Below, in pieces: positions 1-8,409 of a DNA stretch of 27,310 nt. A model generated the notes under the pieces. It ran no database searches. It saw nothing but the letters and a program-made list of their open reading frames with translations, and was not told where the DNA came from. Source of the stretch: a virus. Positions within the stretch are counted from its first letter, which is position 1, and the number at the start of each line of letters is the position of its first letter. Where the stretch lies: the IMG/VR virus record IMGVR_UViG_3300042335_000606, positions 1 through 27,310 of that record, one strand, 5' to 3'. A program made the position numbers and the translations under genes.

Positions 1-263
1 ATGGCAAGTTCCGTTTGATGGAGCGTTTTCAATGCGCGGGTTTTATTCGTTCACAACGTCGGTTGCGGGCGCTACGTTATCGTTACGAATCACAAACGGG
101 ACAACATCGTACACGTTGGCAACAAACGTTACCGATGACAACGTTTCGTATTCGTGGGGCAGCGTTGTTCCGTACGGATTGACGTTCACCGCGACGTCGG
201 GGCAGGTATGGTATATGCAATTTCAGTTGTCTTCGGGCAACGTAACGTTTAACGCGGGCGCAA
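1..263. repeat. Left copy of imperfect 263-bp terminal overlap
   Basis: Bases 1-263 align without gaps to 27048-27310. I count 8 mismatches, at positions 19, 22, 29, 30, 31, 67, 73 and 136. In the reading frame of the tail gene that crosses both ends, all are synonymous, including a serine switch from TCA to AGT. The simplest reading is a circular or circularly permuted genome whose two contig ends come from closely related strains. A true terminal repeat of one molecule should be identical, so I do not call it that. Confidence 0.85.
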
Positions 264-1366
264 CAAACGGATATACGGGTTTGGGCGGTACATCTTGGCA
301 TTTGTACAACGCATATCCGACAGCGCAGACGCTTGACGTTGCGCGTAATATGCCCGATATCCGATGCGTCGATTTTCTGCTTGGATTACAACGCTGCTTC
401 AATCTTGTATTCGTCCCTGACAAGTACGATTCAACCAAAATCAACGTCGAACCCTTCAACGATTATTTGGCCGCGGGAACGACAAAAGATTGGACAAACA
501 AGGTCGATTTGTCCCAAGATATCGCAGTAACACCGACAGCAGATTTGCAAAAAAGAACGTATACGTGGACGCATTCCGAGGGTAGCGATATCGTCAATCA
601 AGCGTTTCGGGAATCGACGGGATACACATACGGGCAACATCAAATCCTTGACACGTCAAACGACTTCGCTACCGGTGAGGAAACGATAACAAGCGGGTTT
701 TCGCCGTTCGTTATTAGCGCGATTCCCGGAACGGATTACAACGTGTTGCGTCTGCTTAAAAAGGAGGGCGACGACTTGTCAATTGACAATCTGAAACCAC
801 ATCTTGCGTATTGGGCAGGCCAACAGAACTTGAAGTTCTTGTTGACGAATGTTAGCACACCAAGCGAAGAAAACTTTCCTGTGTTTTCGCCGTACAACGG
901 GCAGAACGTAGACGTCAAAAACTTGTCGCTGATGTTTGGCGTGGCGCTGCCGTTTTTCAATATCACAGCGAACGCACAAGAAACCTTGTATTACAGATAT
1001 TGGAGCGCGTATGTTATCGACTTGTATTCGAGCGACGCGCGAATTCTCACAGCGAAGTTTAATTTGTCGACGCTCGATTTGCTGAACTTCAATTGGAACG
1101 ATTCAATACACTTGTTTGGTTCAGCGTTTCGCATTCTTGAAATATCAGGATTTGACGCGACAAGCGAAGGCGCTGTAACAATCAAATTGCTCAAATTATT
1201 GGGTGGCTTGGGTCGCGATTGTGAATATCTGCCTTACACGGGACGAACGGGCAAGATTGAATTTGAAGAACCCGACGGGACGGGTACGTATTTGGGCGGG
1301 CGTGAATGCTGCGAACGCTACGGGTTTTGGTACGATTCGTCAACCGGGTTTTGCTACCAACCTTGA
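1..1366 (+). CDS. Large tail structural protein, C-terminal part (continues from 26221)
   Basis: The reading frame is open from base 2 to the TGA at 1364-1366 (454 residues). Residues encoded by 2-263 are identical to those at the right window edge, so this is the C-terminal part of the gene that starts at 26221. An ATG at 32 exists, but the upstream frame is open and matches the right edge, so it is not the real start. The segment is rich in beta-type sequence and aromatic residues (NGTTSYTLATNV, GQVWYMQFQL) and ends in a Cys-containing tail (GRECCERYGFWYDSSTGFCY). That Cys-rich end suggests a small disulfide or metal-bound element. Role: probable tail/baseplate protein; no enzymatic motif is visible. 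Confidence 0.75.
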   Translation, partial: WQVPFDGAFSMRGFYSFTTSVAGATLSLRITNGTTSYTLATNVTDDNVSYSWGSVVPYGLTFTATSGQVWYMQFQLSSGNVTFNAGATNGYTGLGGTSWHLYNAYPTAQTLDVARNMPDIRCVDFLLGLQRCFNLVFVPDKYDSTKINVEPFNDYLAAGTTKDWTNKVDLSQDIAVTPTADLQKRTYTWTHSEGSDIVNQAFRESTGYTYGQHQILDTSNDFATGEETITSGFSPFVISAIPGTDYNVLRLLKKEGDDLSIDNLKPHLAYWAGQQNLKFLLTNVSTPSEENFPVFSPYNGQNVDVKNLSLMFGVALPFFNITANAQETLYYRYWSAYVIDLYSSDARILTAKFNLSTLDLLNFNWNDSIHLFGSAFRILEISGFDATSEGAVTIKLLKLLGGLGRDCEYLPYTGRTGKIEFEEPDGTGTYLGGRECCERYGFWYDSSTGFCYQP

Positions 1367-1368
1367 CA

Positions 1369-1551
1369 ATGCAAATCAAGAATCAAAAAGATTTCGGTTA
1401 TATCATCGACGCGTTGCATTTTTTGAAGCAGCCGCGCCGCCCGTTGTGGTTGCGTCGACTTGACAGAATACTTGCGGGCGTCGTGTATTACGGATATATC
1501 GTCTTGATTTGGTATTTGGCAATTCGCGCAATCCTTTGGTTGTATGGCTAA
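1369..1551 (+). CDS. Small membrane-segment protein before tape measure
   Basis: This is a 60-residue ORF. The ATG at 1369 lies 2 bases after the stop of the large tail gene, and the stop (1549-1551) overlaps the start of the tape measure (1544). The N-terminal half is polar and basic (QIKNQKDFGYIIDALHFLKQ, then PRRPLWLRRLD). The C-terminal half is a long hydrophobic stretch (about residues 36-59, GVVYYGYIVLIWYLAIRAIL) that looks like one membrane helix. An alternative ATG at 1306 lies deep inside the upstream gene and is less likely. The function is unknown. Its position suggests translational coupling to the tape measure and perhaps a role in tail assembly or in tail-tip/membrane interaction; that is inference. 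Confidence 0.6.
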   Translation: MQIKNQKDFGYIIDALHFLKQPRRPLWLRRLDRILAGVVYYGYIVLIWYLAIRAILWLYG

Positions 1552-3469
1552 AAAGAACAAAATCGTTGTCGACGTTGAAGCGAACACGTCAGGATTGGAC
1601 GCTGCAATTGAAGCGTCGGAGAATGCGGTTGACAACCTTGGCAAAACTGGGCAGCGCGTCGTTGGTGCGCTCGACAACGTAACGGGCGGATTCGCTTCGC
1701 GCTTGGTAGAATCGGGCGCGGGAATTCGTCAACTGATTTCGGGTCTGAACGCAACGAAAGTTGCGCTTGCTGCGACGGGTATTGGCGTGTTTGTCGTCGC
1801 AATTGGTTCGTTGATTTCATATTTCACGCAGACAGAACGCGGGGCGGAAATGCTTGAACGCGCAACGGCAGGCGTCGGTGCTGTGTTTCGCGTTTTGATA
1901 GGCGTTGTGTCTTCGTTGGGCGAAGGCATCGTGAATCTTTTTACCAAACCAAAAGACACGATTACGCAATTTGCAACGCTAATTAAAACGTACGTAACCG
2001 ACCAATTTCAAAACATACTTTCGGGCGTTTCAGATTTGGCCGATGCCGTCGGCAAAGTGTTCAGCGGCGATTTCAAAGGCGCAGCAGAATCCGCAAAAGC
2101 GGGTTTTGCGAAAGTCGGCGAAGCAGCGTTGAAATTGAACCCGGTAACGGGCGTTGCGATTGCTGTGGCAAACGGCGTCGGAAAGATTGCGACGGAAGCA
2201 GGCAAAGCAGCAACGGCGGCAGCAGGGTTAACAGCGCGCTTGCAAGAATTGGAGGACGCAGAAATTGACCAAGTCGCAGCGACTGCAAAAGCGCGCAAGC
2301 AAATCCGTGAACTGCGCTTCATTGCAGACGACGAAACAAAGTCGATTGAAGAACGCATTGCAGCAGTCGAGAAAGCCACCAAGATTGAGCAAACGACGCT
2401 GAACGAACGCAAGCGAATTGCGCGCGAAAACCTTGCGATTCTGACGGAACAGAACAAGTTGGCGCAAGCGTCAGGAACATTGCGCGACGAAGACAGGCGC
2501 GCAGCGGCGGAAGCGCAAGCGGAAATTTATCAGTTGGACGAAGAATCGTTTGCGCTGCGCAAGCGTCTGCAAGGTGAATTGCAGTCGTTACGCAATCAAG
2601 CGCAATCGAAAACAGACGAAGCAAACAAAGCAAACGAAGAAAAGCAAAAGGCGTCAGACGAAGCAGAACGAAAACGAGCGACCGACCAAGCGGCGGCGTT
2701 GATTCAAATTGAAGACGCGCTTTGGCAAGAAACCGCAACCGAAATCGACAAGGAGGTAAAAGCAATTGAAGACAAGTACAACACGCTTGAGGCGCTTGCA
2801 ATTGCCAACGGGTTATCGACAATCGAAATTGAAGCGGCGCGCATCGCTGAAATTGACAGATTAGAAGAACAGCAGCGATTAAGGAAGGCAGAAGCCGACC
2901 AAGCGGCGCGCGATGCAGCAGCAGCAGCAGACGACGCAGCGGCAAAAAAGCGGCAGGACGATATCGACAAACAAAAAGCGGACGACAAAGCCGTTTACGA
3001 AGCGCGCAAAGCGATTGCGTTGAACACGTTTGAAGCCATCGCCGCGTTGTCTGATGCATTCACAAAAGGCGATGAACGCAGGGCGAAACGCAATTTTCAA
3101 ATTAACAAGGCAATTGGCATTGCAAACGCGGTAATTAACACGGCAGAAGGCGTTACGGCTGCGCTCACAGACAAAACACAGCCGTCGACGATTCTTCGAC
3201 TGCTGCAAACTGCAAGCGTTGCAGCCGTAGGCGCTGCTCAAATCGCGACAATCGCGAAACAAAAATTTGAATCGCCGTCGACTGACCTTGCACCGCCGTC
3301 GACAGCAGCAGCAGCGGGCGGTGGTTCTTTTGCGCCGTCAATCGACTTTGGTTTTATGGGGCAAGGCAATCAAACGCAAGGCATTCGTTCGTACGTTCTT
3401 GCGTCGGAAGTTTCGAACGCACAGCAAGCGAACCAACGTATTTCTGACCAAGCAAAACTTTTTGGATAA
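1544..3469 (+). CDS. Tape measure protein
   Basis: The protein has 641 residues. It has a charged N-terminus (MAKKNKIVVDVEANTSGLDA), two hydrophobic segments at about residues 70-95 and 112-130, and a long Ala/Glu/Lys/Arg/Gln-rich coiled-coil region (about 225-490). The C-terminal part is rich in small residues. This is the usual build of siphovirus tape measure proteins, which set tail length and are threaded through the tube. At roughly 1.5 Angstrom per residue the length would fit a tail of about 0.1 micrometre. It overlaps the small membrane protein upstream (1544-1551), and its stop overlaps the protease start (TAATG at 3467-3471). Unusually, the head protease, scaffold and capsid genes follow directly. 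Confidence 0.88.
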   Translation: MAKKNKIVVDVEANTSGLDAAIEASENAVDNLGKTGQRVVGALDNVTGGFASRLVESGAGIRQLISGLNATKVALAATGIGVFVVAIGSLISYFTQTERGAEMLERATAGVGAVFRVLIGVVSSLGEGIVNLFTKPKDTITQFATLIKTYVTDQFQNILSGVSDLADAVGKVFSGDFKGAAESAKAGFAKVGEAALKLNPVTGVAIAVANGVGKIATEAGKAATAAAGLTARLQELEDAEIDQVAATAKARKQIRELRFIADDETKSIEERIAAVEKATKIEQTTLNERKRIARENLAILTEQNKLAQASGTLRDEDRRAAAEAQAEIYQLDEESFALRKRLQGELQSLRNQAQSKTDEANKANEEKQKASDEAERKRATDQAAALIQIEDALWQETATEIDKEVKAIEDKYNTLEALAIANGLSTIEIEAARIAEIDRLEEQQRLRKAEADQAARDAAAAADDAAAKKRQDDIDKQKADDKAVYEARKAIALNTFEAIAALSDAFTKGDERRAKRNFQINKAIGIANAVINTAEGVTAALTDKTQPSTILRLLQTASVAAVGAAQIATIAKQKFESPSTDLAPPSTAAAAGGGSFAPSIDFGFMGQGNQTQGIRSYVLASEVSNAQQANQRISDQAKLFG

Positions 3470-4053
3470 TGACCATCTTTGAACTTGTAATTGACGAAGA
3501 GGCAGACGCGTACGGCATTCAAGCGATATCGCTTGTTGAAGCGCCTGCAATCGAAGCGGATTTTGTCGCGCTGTCTGCCGAATTTCAGTTTCAGACAATC
3601 GACAAGGAACGGCGCATCGTGCTTGGCCCTGTGTTGATTCCCGACAAGCCGATTTATCGTCGCAAAGAGGACGAAGAATTCTTTGTTTATTTCAGCAAAG
3701 ACACAATTCGACGCGCAATGGAATTGTATTTCATCGCGGGCAATCAAGCGAACGCGACGCTTGAACATCAAGCCCCGGTAAAAGGCACGACGCTTGTGGA
3801 ATCGTGGATTGTCGAAAGTGAAAAAGACAAGTCGCGGCACTATGGAATGAACGTACCGCGCGGAACGTGGATGGCATCAATGAAGATTGACGATGAAACC
3901 CTTTGGAGCGAATGGGTCAAAGGCGGCAAGGTCAAAGGATTTTCAATTGAAGGGTTGTTTGCGCGTCGACAATCAGAAGACAAGATGAACGCAGATTTTT
4001 CGTGGGAAAAATTCGACGAATCGTTGAACGAACTTGTCAACATCTTGAAATGA
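3469..4053 (+). CDS. Prohead protease, XkdF-like
   Basis: The 194-residue protein carries the signature of the XkdF-type phage serine protease family. It has SLVEAPAIEADFVALS near residues 21-36, a VLGPVLIPDKPIYRR segment (51-65), candidate catalytic His100 in TLEHQ, and Ser159 in KGFSIEG. A conserved GMNVPRGTWM stretch (126-135) lies between. Family proteins cleave scaffold and capsid N-termini during prohead maturation. The gene sits directly upstream of the scaffold candidate and the major capsid gene, as expected. Its ATG overlaps the tape measure stop (TAATG). The length is typical for a stand-alone protease. Assignment is by remembered family pattern, not a search. Confidence 0.85.
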   Translation: MTIFELVIDEEADAYGIQAISLVEAPAIEADFVALSAEFQFQTIDKERRIVLGPVLIPDKPIYRRKEDEEFFVYFSKDTIRRAMELYFIAGNQANATLEHQAPVKGTTLVESWIVESEKDKSRHYGMNVPRGTWMASMKIDDETLWSEWVKGGKVKGFSIEGLFARRQSEDKMNADFSWEKFDESLNELVNILK

Positions 4054-4082
4054 AATCGTTATTCTAACAAAACCTTTTGAAA

Positions 4083-4622
4083 ATGGACTTGAAACAGCGC
4101 GTTGCAAAAATGTTGATGAACGCAGCCACGGCATTGTCTGCCGAAGCGCAAGCGTTTGCATCGGCCGTACTTGATTCCGGCCAAACAATTCAAACGGACG
4201 CAGAAGAATGGGCGGTTGGCGTCGCTGTCTTTGTCGTAAACGACGAAGGCGAACAGATTCCGTTACCCGATGGTGATTACACGCTTGATTCGGGCGTCAA
4301 ATTCGTTGTCGCGGAGGGTGCTGTTGCTGAATGGATGGAACCCGAAGCCGAGGAAGCAACGAAAGACGAAACAGAAGTTGAAGCAGCGGCAGAAGTATTG
4401 ACGCGCGAAGACGTTGCGCAAATGATTGCAGACGCAATCCAAGGTGTTCAAGCGTCTTTTGAAGCGCGCCTTGCAGAAAAGGAGCAAGTGATTGAAAACC
4501 TTGCAAAGCAACCCGCGGCAAAAGGCGTTGAACGCGTCGCGAAACGAAACAAAGTAAACCTTGCTGAACTGGCTTCGCTATCTGAAACGGAGCGCGTTCG
4601 CATCTTGATGGCAAATTCCTAA
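4083..4622 (+). CDS. Probable capsid scaffold protein
   Basis: The protein has 179 residues from the ATG at 4083; a TTG at 4077 in the same frame is a less likely start. It is acidic and Ala/Glu-rich. The N-terminal half contains a small beta-like segment (about 45-85, ending in PDGDYTLDSGVKFVV). The C-terminal half is strongly helical and charged (about 95-165), predicted coiled coil. It lies between the prohead protease and the major capsid gene, the usual place of a scaffold or capsid-associated assembly protein. No enzymatic motif is seen. Scaffold function is inferred from position and composition. Confidence 0.65.
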   Translation: MDLKQRVAKMLMNAATALSAEAQAFASAVLDSGQTIQTDAEEWAVGVAVFVVNDEGEQIPLPDGDYTLDSGVKFVVAEGAVAEWMEPEAEEATKDETEVEAAAEVLTREDVAQMIADAIQGVQASFEARLAEKEQVIENLAKQPAAKGVERVAKRNKVNLAELASLSETERVRILMANS

Positions 4623-4637
4623 ACCCAAAGAAAAAAA

Positions 4638-5579
4638 ATGGCAAACGTAACTGCCGGAGTCGGAACGTACGCGGGTAAAGCCGCGCTTCCGTACGTCACC
4701 CCCGCTATAATGGCGGCTGACACAATCGTGAACAATTGGTGCAACTTGTACCCGAACGTCGTCGGTACTGCTGTGCTGCGCAAGATGAGCGGTGCCGCGC
4801 TTCGTGCGCGTACTTGCGGGTTTGACGGCGGCGCCGCGACCTTGGGCGAAGTAACGCTTGCAACCACGAAACTTGAAATCAAATTGCAATTGTGCAATTC
4901 AGATTTGGCAGCAACGTGGGAAGCGGATATGATGCGCGACAGCCGCACCGCACCGGCAAGCACGAACGAAGCAATGCTTCGGTACGTTATCGCACAAGCC
5001 GCAAAAGATGTTGAAGTTGGTATGTGGCGCGGCGCATACAACAGCACCGACGGAACGACGACAGGCGGTACTTCTGTTACGTATTTGACGGGATGGCTTG
5101 CGCGTATTGTCGCGGCAACCCCGACCTACGAAATCGCTTTGACGGGCGCAACGGATGCTTCGGCAAACGCAACCGGTATTTTGGCCCGTCTTGCTGCTTT
5201 GGTTGCAAGCGCGCCGCCCGATATCGCAGGCGACCCTGACGCGTACATCTATATGAGTCCCGCGATGAAGGGTCTGTATTACGCTTCGCTTGGTTCTGCA
5301 AATGGTTCGTTGTACTTGCCCAACGAGCAAGTCAGCCAATACGCAGGGTACCGCATCGTTACGCCGCGCGGCTTTGCTGCTGACACGTTCCTTTTGACCA
5401 AGCCCGAAAATCTTGCGTTCGGAACTGACTTGACGGGCAACGATTTTGCTACGGCAGCAGCGGTGGCAAACCTGAATGATTCGACGCTTGAAGACGCATC
5501 GCGCGCAATGATTGCGCTTACCGCGGGTTGCCAAATCATTGACCACGCTTCGTACGTGGTTTCTCGCCGCACCTCCTAA
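4638..5579 (+). CDS. Major capsid protein
   Basis: The 313-residue protein comes directly after the protease and scaffold genes, with an A-rich leader (AAAGAAAAAAA) just before the ATG. It is rich in Ala, Gly and Thr, has a helical central part (MMRDSRTAPASTNEAMLRYV), a segment DPDAYIYMSPAMKGLYYASL near residues 198-217, and a late beta-rich part with GYRIVTPRGFAADTFLLTKP. These features suit an HK97-fold capsid subunit of the kind found in Bacteroidota phages. The identification rests on size, neighbours and composition; a structure prediction would settle the fold. No N-terminal delta domain of the lambda/HK97 length is obvious, consistent with a separate scaffold gene. Confidence 0.8.
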   Translation: MANVTAGVGTYAGKAALPYVTPAIMAADTIVNNWCNLYPNVVGTAVLRKMSGAALRARTCGFDGGAATLGEVTLATTKLEIKLQLCNSDLAATWEADMMRDSRTAPASTNEAMLRYVIAQAAKDVEVGMWRGAYNSTDGTTTGGTSVTYLTGWLARIVAATPTYEIALTGATDASANATGILARLAALVASAPPDIAGDPDAYIYMSPAMKGLYYASLGSANGSLYLPNEQVSQYAGYRIVTPRGFAADTFLLTKPENLAFGTDLTGNDFATAAAVANLNDSTLEDASRAMIALTAGCQIIDHASYVVSRRTS

Positions 5580-5592
5580 TTCTTGAAATAAG

Positions 5593-6111
5593 ATGGCTTG
5601 CACAATCACAATTTCAGGACGCGGCATCCCATGTCGCGATGCCATCGGAGGCGTCAAACGCGCTTGGATTGGAACATTCGCTGACGGCATTTTTGGCACA
5701 CCGACGGCCGGTGCGCTTACCGATTCGACGGCGGCAAAAATTGTTTACGGGTTCGACCTTGTGAAAAACGCAAGCCAATTGACCCAAACAATCAACGCCG
5801 AAGTTGCGACGGGTTCCGTCTTTTATTCGCAAGTATTTGAATGCACGATTCCGAAAATGGAAGCGGGCGTGAACGCCGAAATCGCTGACTTGGTCAAAGG
5901 GCATTTGATTGTAATTGTCGAAACCCTGAACGGCGATAAAGTGATTCTTGGGCATTCTAACGGATGCTTGGTAACGGGCGGAACGTTCGCAACGGGAACC
6001 AATCCGGGCGATTTGTACGGCTACACGCTGACGTTTACAGCAGAAGAAAAGGTGCCTGCTCCGTTCTTGACGGGTACGCAAACGCTGTTGACGTTCACCG
6101 CGGGCAACTGA
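5593..6111 (+). CDS. Major tail (tube) protein
   Basis: The 172-residue protein starts MACTITISGRGIPCRDAIGG. It has QVFECTIPKMEAGVNAEIAD and LIVIVETLNGDKVILGHSNG in the middle, and YGYTLTFTAEEKVPAPF near the end. This series (MAC-IT, CRDxIGGvK, LIVIVE-NG, GYxLTFTAxEKxPA) matches a widespread Bacteroidota-phage family that behaves as a tail tube protein. The closing TFTAEEK is typical of tube subunits. It follows the capsid gene by 13 bases and is followed by a strong terminator at 6131-6160, which would end the highly expressed capsid/tube transcript. Confidence 0.78.
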   Translation: MACTITISGRGIPCRDAIGGVKRAWIGTFADGIFGTPTAGALTDSTAAKIVYGFDLVKNASQLTQTINAEVATGSVFYSQVFECTIPKMEAGVNAEIADLVKGHLIVIVETLNGDKVILGHSNGCLVTGGTFATGTNPGDLYGYTLTFTAEEKVPAPFLTGTQTLLTFTAGN

Positions 6112-6130
6112 TGCAACAGAACACGAAATG

Positions 6131-6160
6131 AATGCGGCCCTTCGGGGCCGTATTTTTTTC
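6131..6160 (+). terminator. Rho-independent terminator after major tail gene
   Basis: CGGCCC (6135-6140), loop TTCG (6141-6144), GGGCCG (6145-6150), extended by weaker pairing outside, then a run of seven T from 6153. It lies 20 bases after the major tail gene stop. Confidence 0.9.
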
Positions 6161-6181
6161 CCAAAATTGCGTTATTAAACG

Positions 6182-6577
6182 ATGCTGTATCTGAACCCAA
6201 ATACCGGTGAGCAAATCCTATACTTGACGCTGCAAGACGCTGCGCGCGATTATTCTTATACGCACTACCTTTTCAAGTTGGTGAATCGCTCAACGCACGA
6301 AGCGTTTTATTTTGTGGCCGATGTTGAAACAGACAATCCGCGATATACCGCAATCCGCGTCCGTACGAACATCGACAACACGAACAACGTCTTGATAACG
6401 GAATTTGGTGAGTTTGATTACTTCGTTTTTGTTCAGAATTCAAGCACGAACAAAGACCCGAACAACGTCAACGTGGTTGCACAAGTAGAACAAGGAACAT
6501 TAAAAGTCAATGGCCCGTCGATTACATCCTTCCCGACAATCACAATACCCAATGAATTCGTCTATTACGAAAGTTAA
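6182..6577 (+). CDS. Conserved structural-module protein, unknown role
   Basis: The 131-residue protein begins MLYLNPNTGEQILYLTLQDA, has a YFVADVETDNPRYTAIRVRT core, then FGEFDYFVFVQNSSTNKDPN and QVEQGTLKVNG. The arrangement of an N-terminal strand, a Y/F-rich beta core and a closing VEqGtLkVnG segment resembles a small beta-sandwich family I recall from Bacteroidota phage structural modules. It is probably a virion component (tail or decoration), but I cannot name its role. It starts 22 bases after the terminator region and its 3' end overlaps the portal start (ATG 6552). No TAnnTTTG box is visible upstream, so its transcription probably depends on read-through or an unrecognised promoter. 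Confidence 0.65.
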   Translation: MLYLNPNTGEQILYLTLQDAARDYSYTHYLFKLVNRSTHEAFYFVADVETDNPRYTAIRVRTNIDNTNNVLITEFGEFDYFVFVQNSSTNKDPNNVNVVAQVEQGTLKVNGPSITSFPTITIPNEFVYYES

Positions 6578-8408
6578 GCAGACGGCAAATGTGTTGGCGC
6601 TTGCGAAGTACGAACAGCGTTCACATCGTGAGAAAATCACGGAGGAATGGGTTGAATACGGCGACGATAACGATTTTCCGGGCTATCTGATTGAGTTATA
6701 CCACGCGTCGCCCACACATAACGCGTTGTGCAATACCATTGCCCAAATGATTTTTGGGCAAGGGTTCGACGCGAACACGCTTGAAGGGCGGATGTTGCTT
6801 GCGCAATGGGATATGAACGAAGAACTGCGCAAATGCGCAATGGATTTGAAGGTGCAAGCGGGGTTTTACTTGGAGGTTATTTGGTCGCTTGACAGACAGA
6901 CAATCGCAAACGTTAAGCACATTCCGTTTGAGAACATCCGTTGCGGCGTTGCGAACGAAGACGAAGAAATTGGGTTCTATTATTACTCAAAAGATTGGCA
7001 AAAGGACAAAGAACCCGAGGTTCTGCCGCGCTTCAATCCGAAGTTGAAGAACGAACAGCCGATTCAAGTATTGGCCGTGCGCCCGTTCACGATTGGTGCG
7101 CAGTATTACGCCAAACCTGATTACGTCGGAGCAATCAATTACATTGAACTTGAAAAGGAGGTATCCGTATTTCATATAAACAACATCAAAAACGGGTTGT
7201 CGCCGTCGTTTGCGATTCATTTCTCCAACGGCGTACCTGACGACGAAGAACGACGTCAAATCAGGAACAACATCGAGCGCGAAACGACGGGCGCACAGAA
7301 CGCAGGCAAATTTTTTATGACGTTTTCAGACACGCCCGAACGTCGCCCTTCGATTGAGCCGTTCCCGTTGTCTGATGCCGACAAACAATACCAATTCTTG
7401 TCGGAAGAAACCACGGCAAAGATAATGATTGGGCATCGCGTCACCAACCCGCAGATGTTCGGCGTAATGGTTCCGGGCAAGTTGGGCGGAGGCGCAGAAA
7501 TGGCGGAGTCAAGCGAACTTTTTTACGAACAGGTAATTCAACCGAACAAGCAACTTTTGCTTGACGCTTGTCAAACCTTAATCAACGCTTGCGGCATCGC
7601 GGACAAAGTTCACCCGATTGGGCAAGCAGTCGAAACGGCTGACGTTGCGCAATCGTACACGGGTATTCAAGTTTCAAGCGCGCTTGATATTATCGCAAAA
7701 GTGGGCTTGGGTGAACTGACCAAAACGCAAGCAATTCAATTGCTTGTCACGATGCTACAATTCCCGCCCGAAGCGGCGGAACGCTTGTTTGCAGAACAAA
7801 CGGAAACGGCGCTTGCTGTCAATTTGAGCGCGGCCCTTGATTACTTGACAGAACGCGGCGAAACAATGGACGCGGATTGGGAATTGGTCGACGAACGCCC
7901 CGTTGATTACGAGAACGAAAAAATCCTTGATTCTGCGTGGGCGTTTGCGCGCACGATTCGCAACGCGCCAAGCAAAGCAAGCGAACAAGACAACGATATT
8001 GTCCGCGTTCGTTATGCGTACGCACCGACGACGCTTGCCGACGCTGATTCGCGCGACTTCTGCGCGCGTATGATTCAAGCGATGAAGGTCTACCGCAAGG
8101 AAGATATCATTGCCGCAGGCAGTCAAGCAGTAAACCCCGGTTGGGGGCCAAATGGCGCTGCGACGTATGATGTTTGGTTGTACAAAGGCGGGGGAAGTTG
8201 TCGGCATTTTTGGATGCGACAAACATTCTTGAAGAAAAACAACAAGTTGATTTCGGTCAATGAAGCGCAACGCATCATTCGCGCGCTGCCGCTTGAAGAC
8301 AAGAACCGCAATCGGCTTGAAGAAAACGACAAGCGCGTTGCGCAACGTCCGCGGGATATGAAGAACCGCGGGTTTTTAGAACCACGAACCTTCACAACGC
8401 CACGATAA
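6552..8408 (+). CDS. Portal protein with MuF-like C-terminal domain
   Basis: The protein has 618 residues from the ATG at 6552. The ATG at 6510 would add 14 residues that are only an alternate-frame reading of the upstream gene. Residues 1-360 look like a portal: EYGDDNDFPGYLIELYHASP, THNALCNTIAQMIFGQGF, FYLEVIWSLD, then HRVTNPQMFGVMVPGKLGGG and SSELFYEQVIQPNKQ. A helical stem/linker follows. From about residue 499 there is a second domain with SRDFCARM and, about 40 residues on, YKGGGSCRHFWMR (from about 544). That Ser-Arg-x-Phe-Cys and Gly-Gly-x-x-Cys-Arg-His-x-Trp pattern resembles the C-terminal part of MuF/SPP1-gp7-type head morphogenesis proteins. No separate MuF gene is present, so the two functions appear fused. 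Confidence 0.82.
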   Translation: MNSSITKVKQTANVLALAKYEQRSHREKITEEWVEYGDDNDFPGYLIELYHASPTHNALCNTIAQMIFGQGFDANTLEGRMLLAQWDMNEELRKCAMDLKVQAGFYLEVIWSLDRQTIANVKHIPFENIRCGVANEDEEIGFYYYSKDWQKDKEPEVLPRFNPKLKNEQPIQVLAVRPFTIGAQYYAKPDYVGAINYIELEKEVSVFHINNIKNGLSPSFAIHFSNGVPDDEERRQIRNNIERETTGAQNAGKFFMTFSDTPERRPSIEPFPLSDADKQYQFLSEETTAKIMIGHRVTNPQMFGVMVPGKLGGGAEMAESSELFYEQVIQPNKQLLLDACQTLINACGIADKVHPIGQAVETADVAQSYTGIQVSSALDIIAKVGLGELTKTQAIQLLVTMLQFPPEAAERLFAEQTETALAVNLSAALDYLTERGETMDADWELVDERPVDYENEKILDSAWAFARTIRNAPSKASEQDNDIVRVRYAYAPTTLADADSRDFCARMIQAMKVYRKEDIIAAGSQAVNPGWGPNGAATYDVWLYKGGGSCRHFWMRQTFLKKNNKLISVNEAQRIIRALPLEDKNRNRLEENDKRVAQRPRDMKNRGFLEPRTFTTPR

Positions 8409-8409
8409 G

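Noticed and set aside
1-263. Exact direct terminal repeat of a linear phage
   Set aside because: Eight mismatches between the copies; a true terminal repeat of one molecule would be identical.
2319-3059. Long reverse-strand frame in the tape measure
   Set aside because: Leu/Arg/Cys-rich mirror of an Ala/Glu/Lys coiled-coil gene; no leader or neighbours on that strand.
4899-5699. Reverse-strand 266-residue frame across capsid and tail tube genes
   Set aside because: Cys/Arg-rich, crosses two clear + strand genes; a composition shadow.
6510-6551. Portal start at ATG 6510
   Set aside because: The added 14 residues are basic, low-quality sequence in the middle of the upstream gene; ATG 6552 leaves a normal 26-base overlap.
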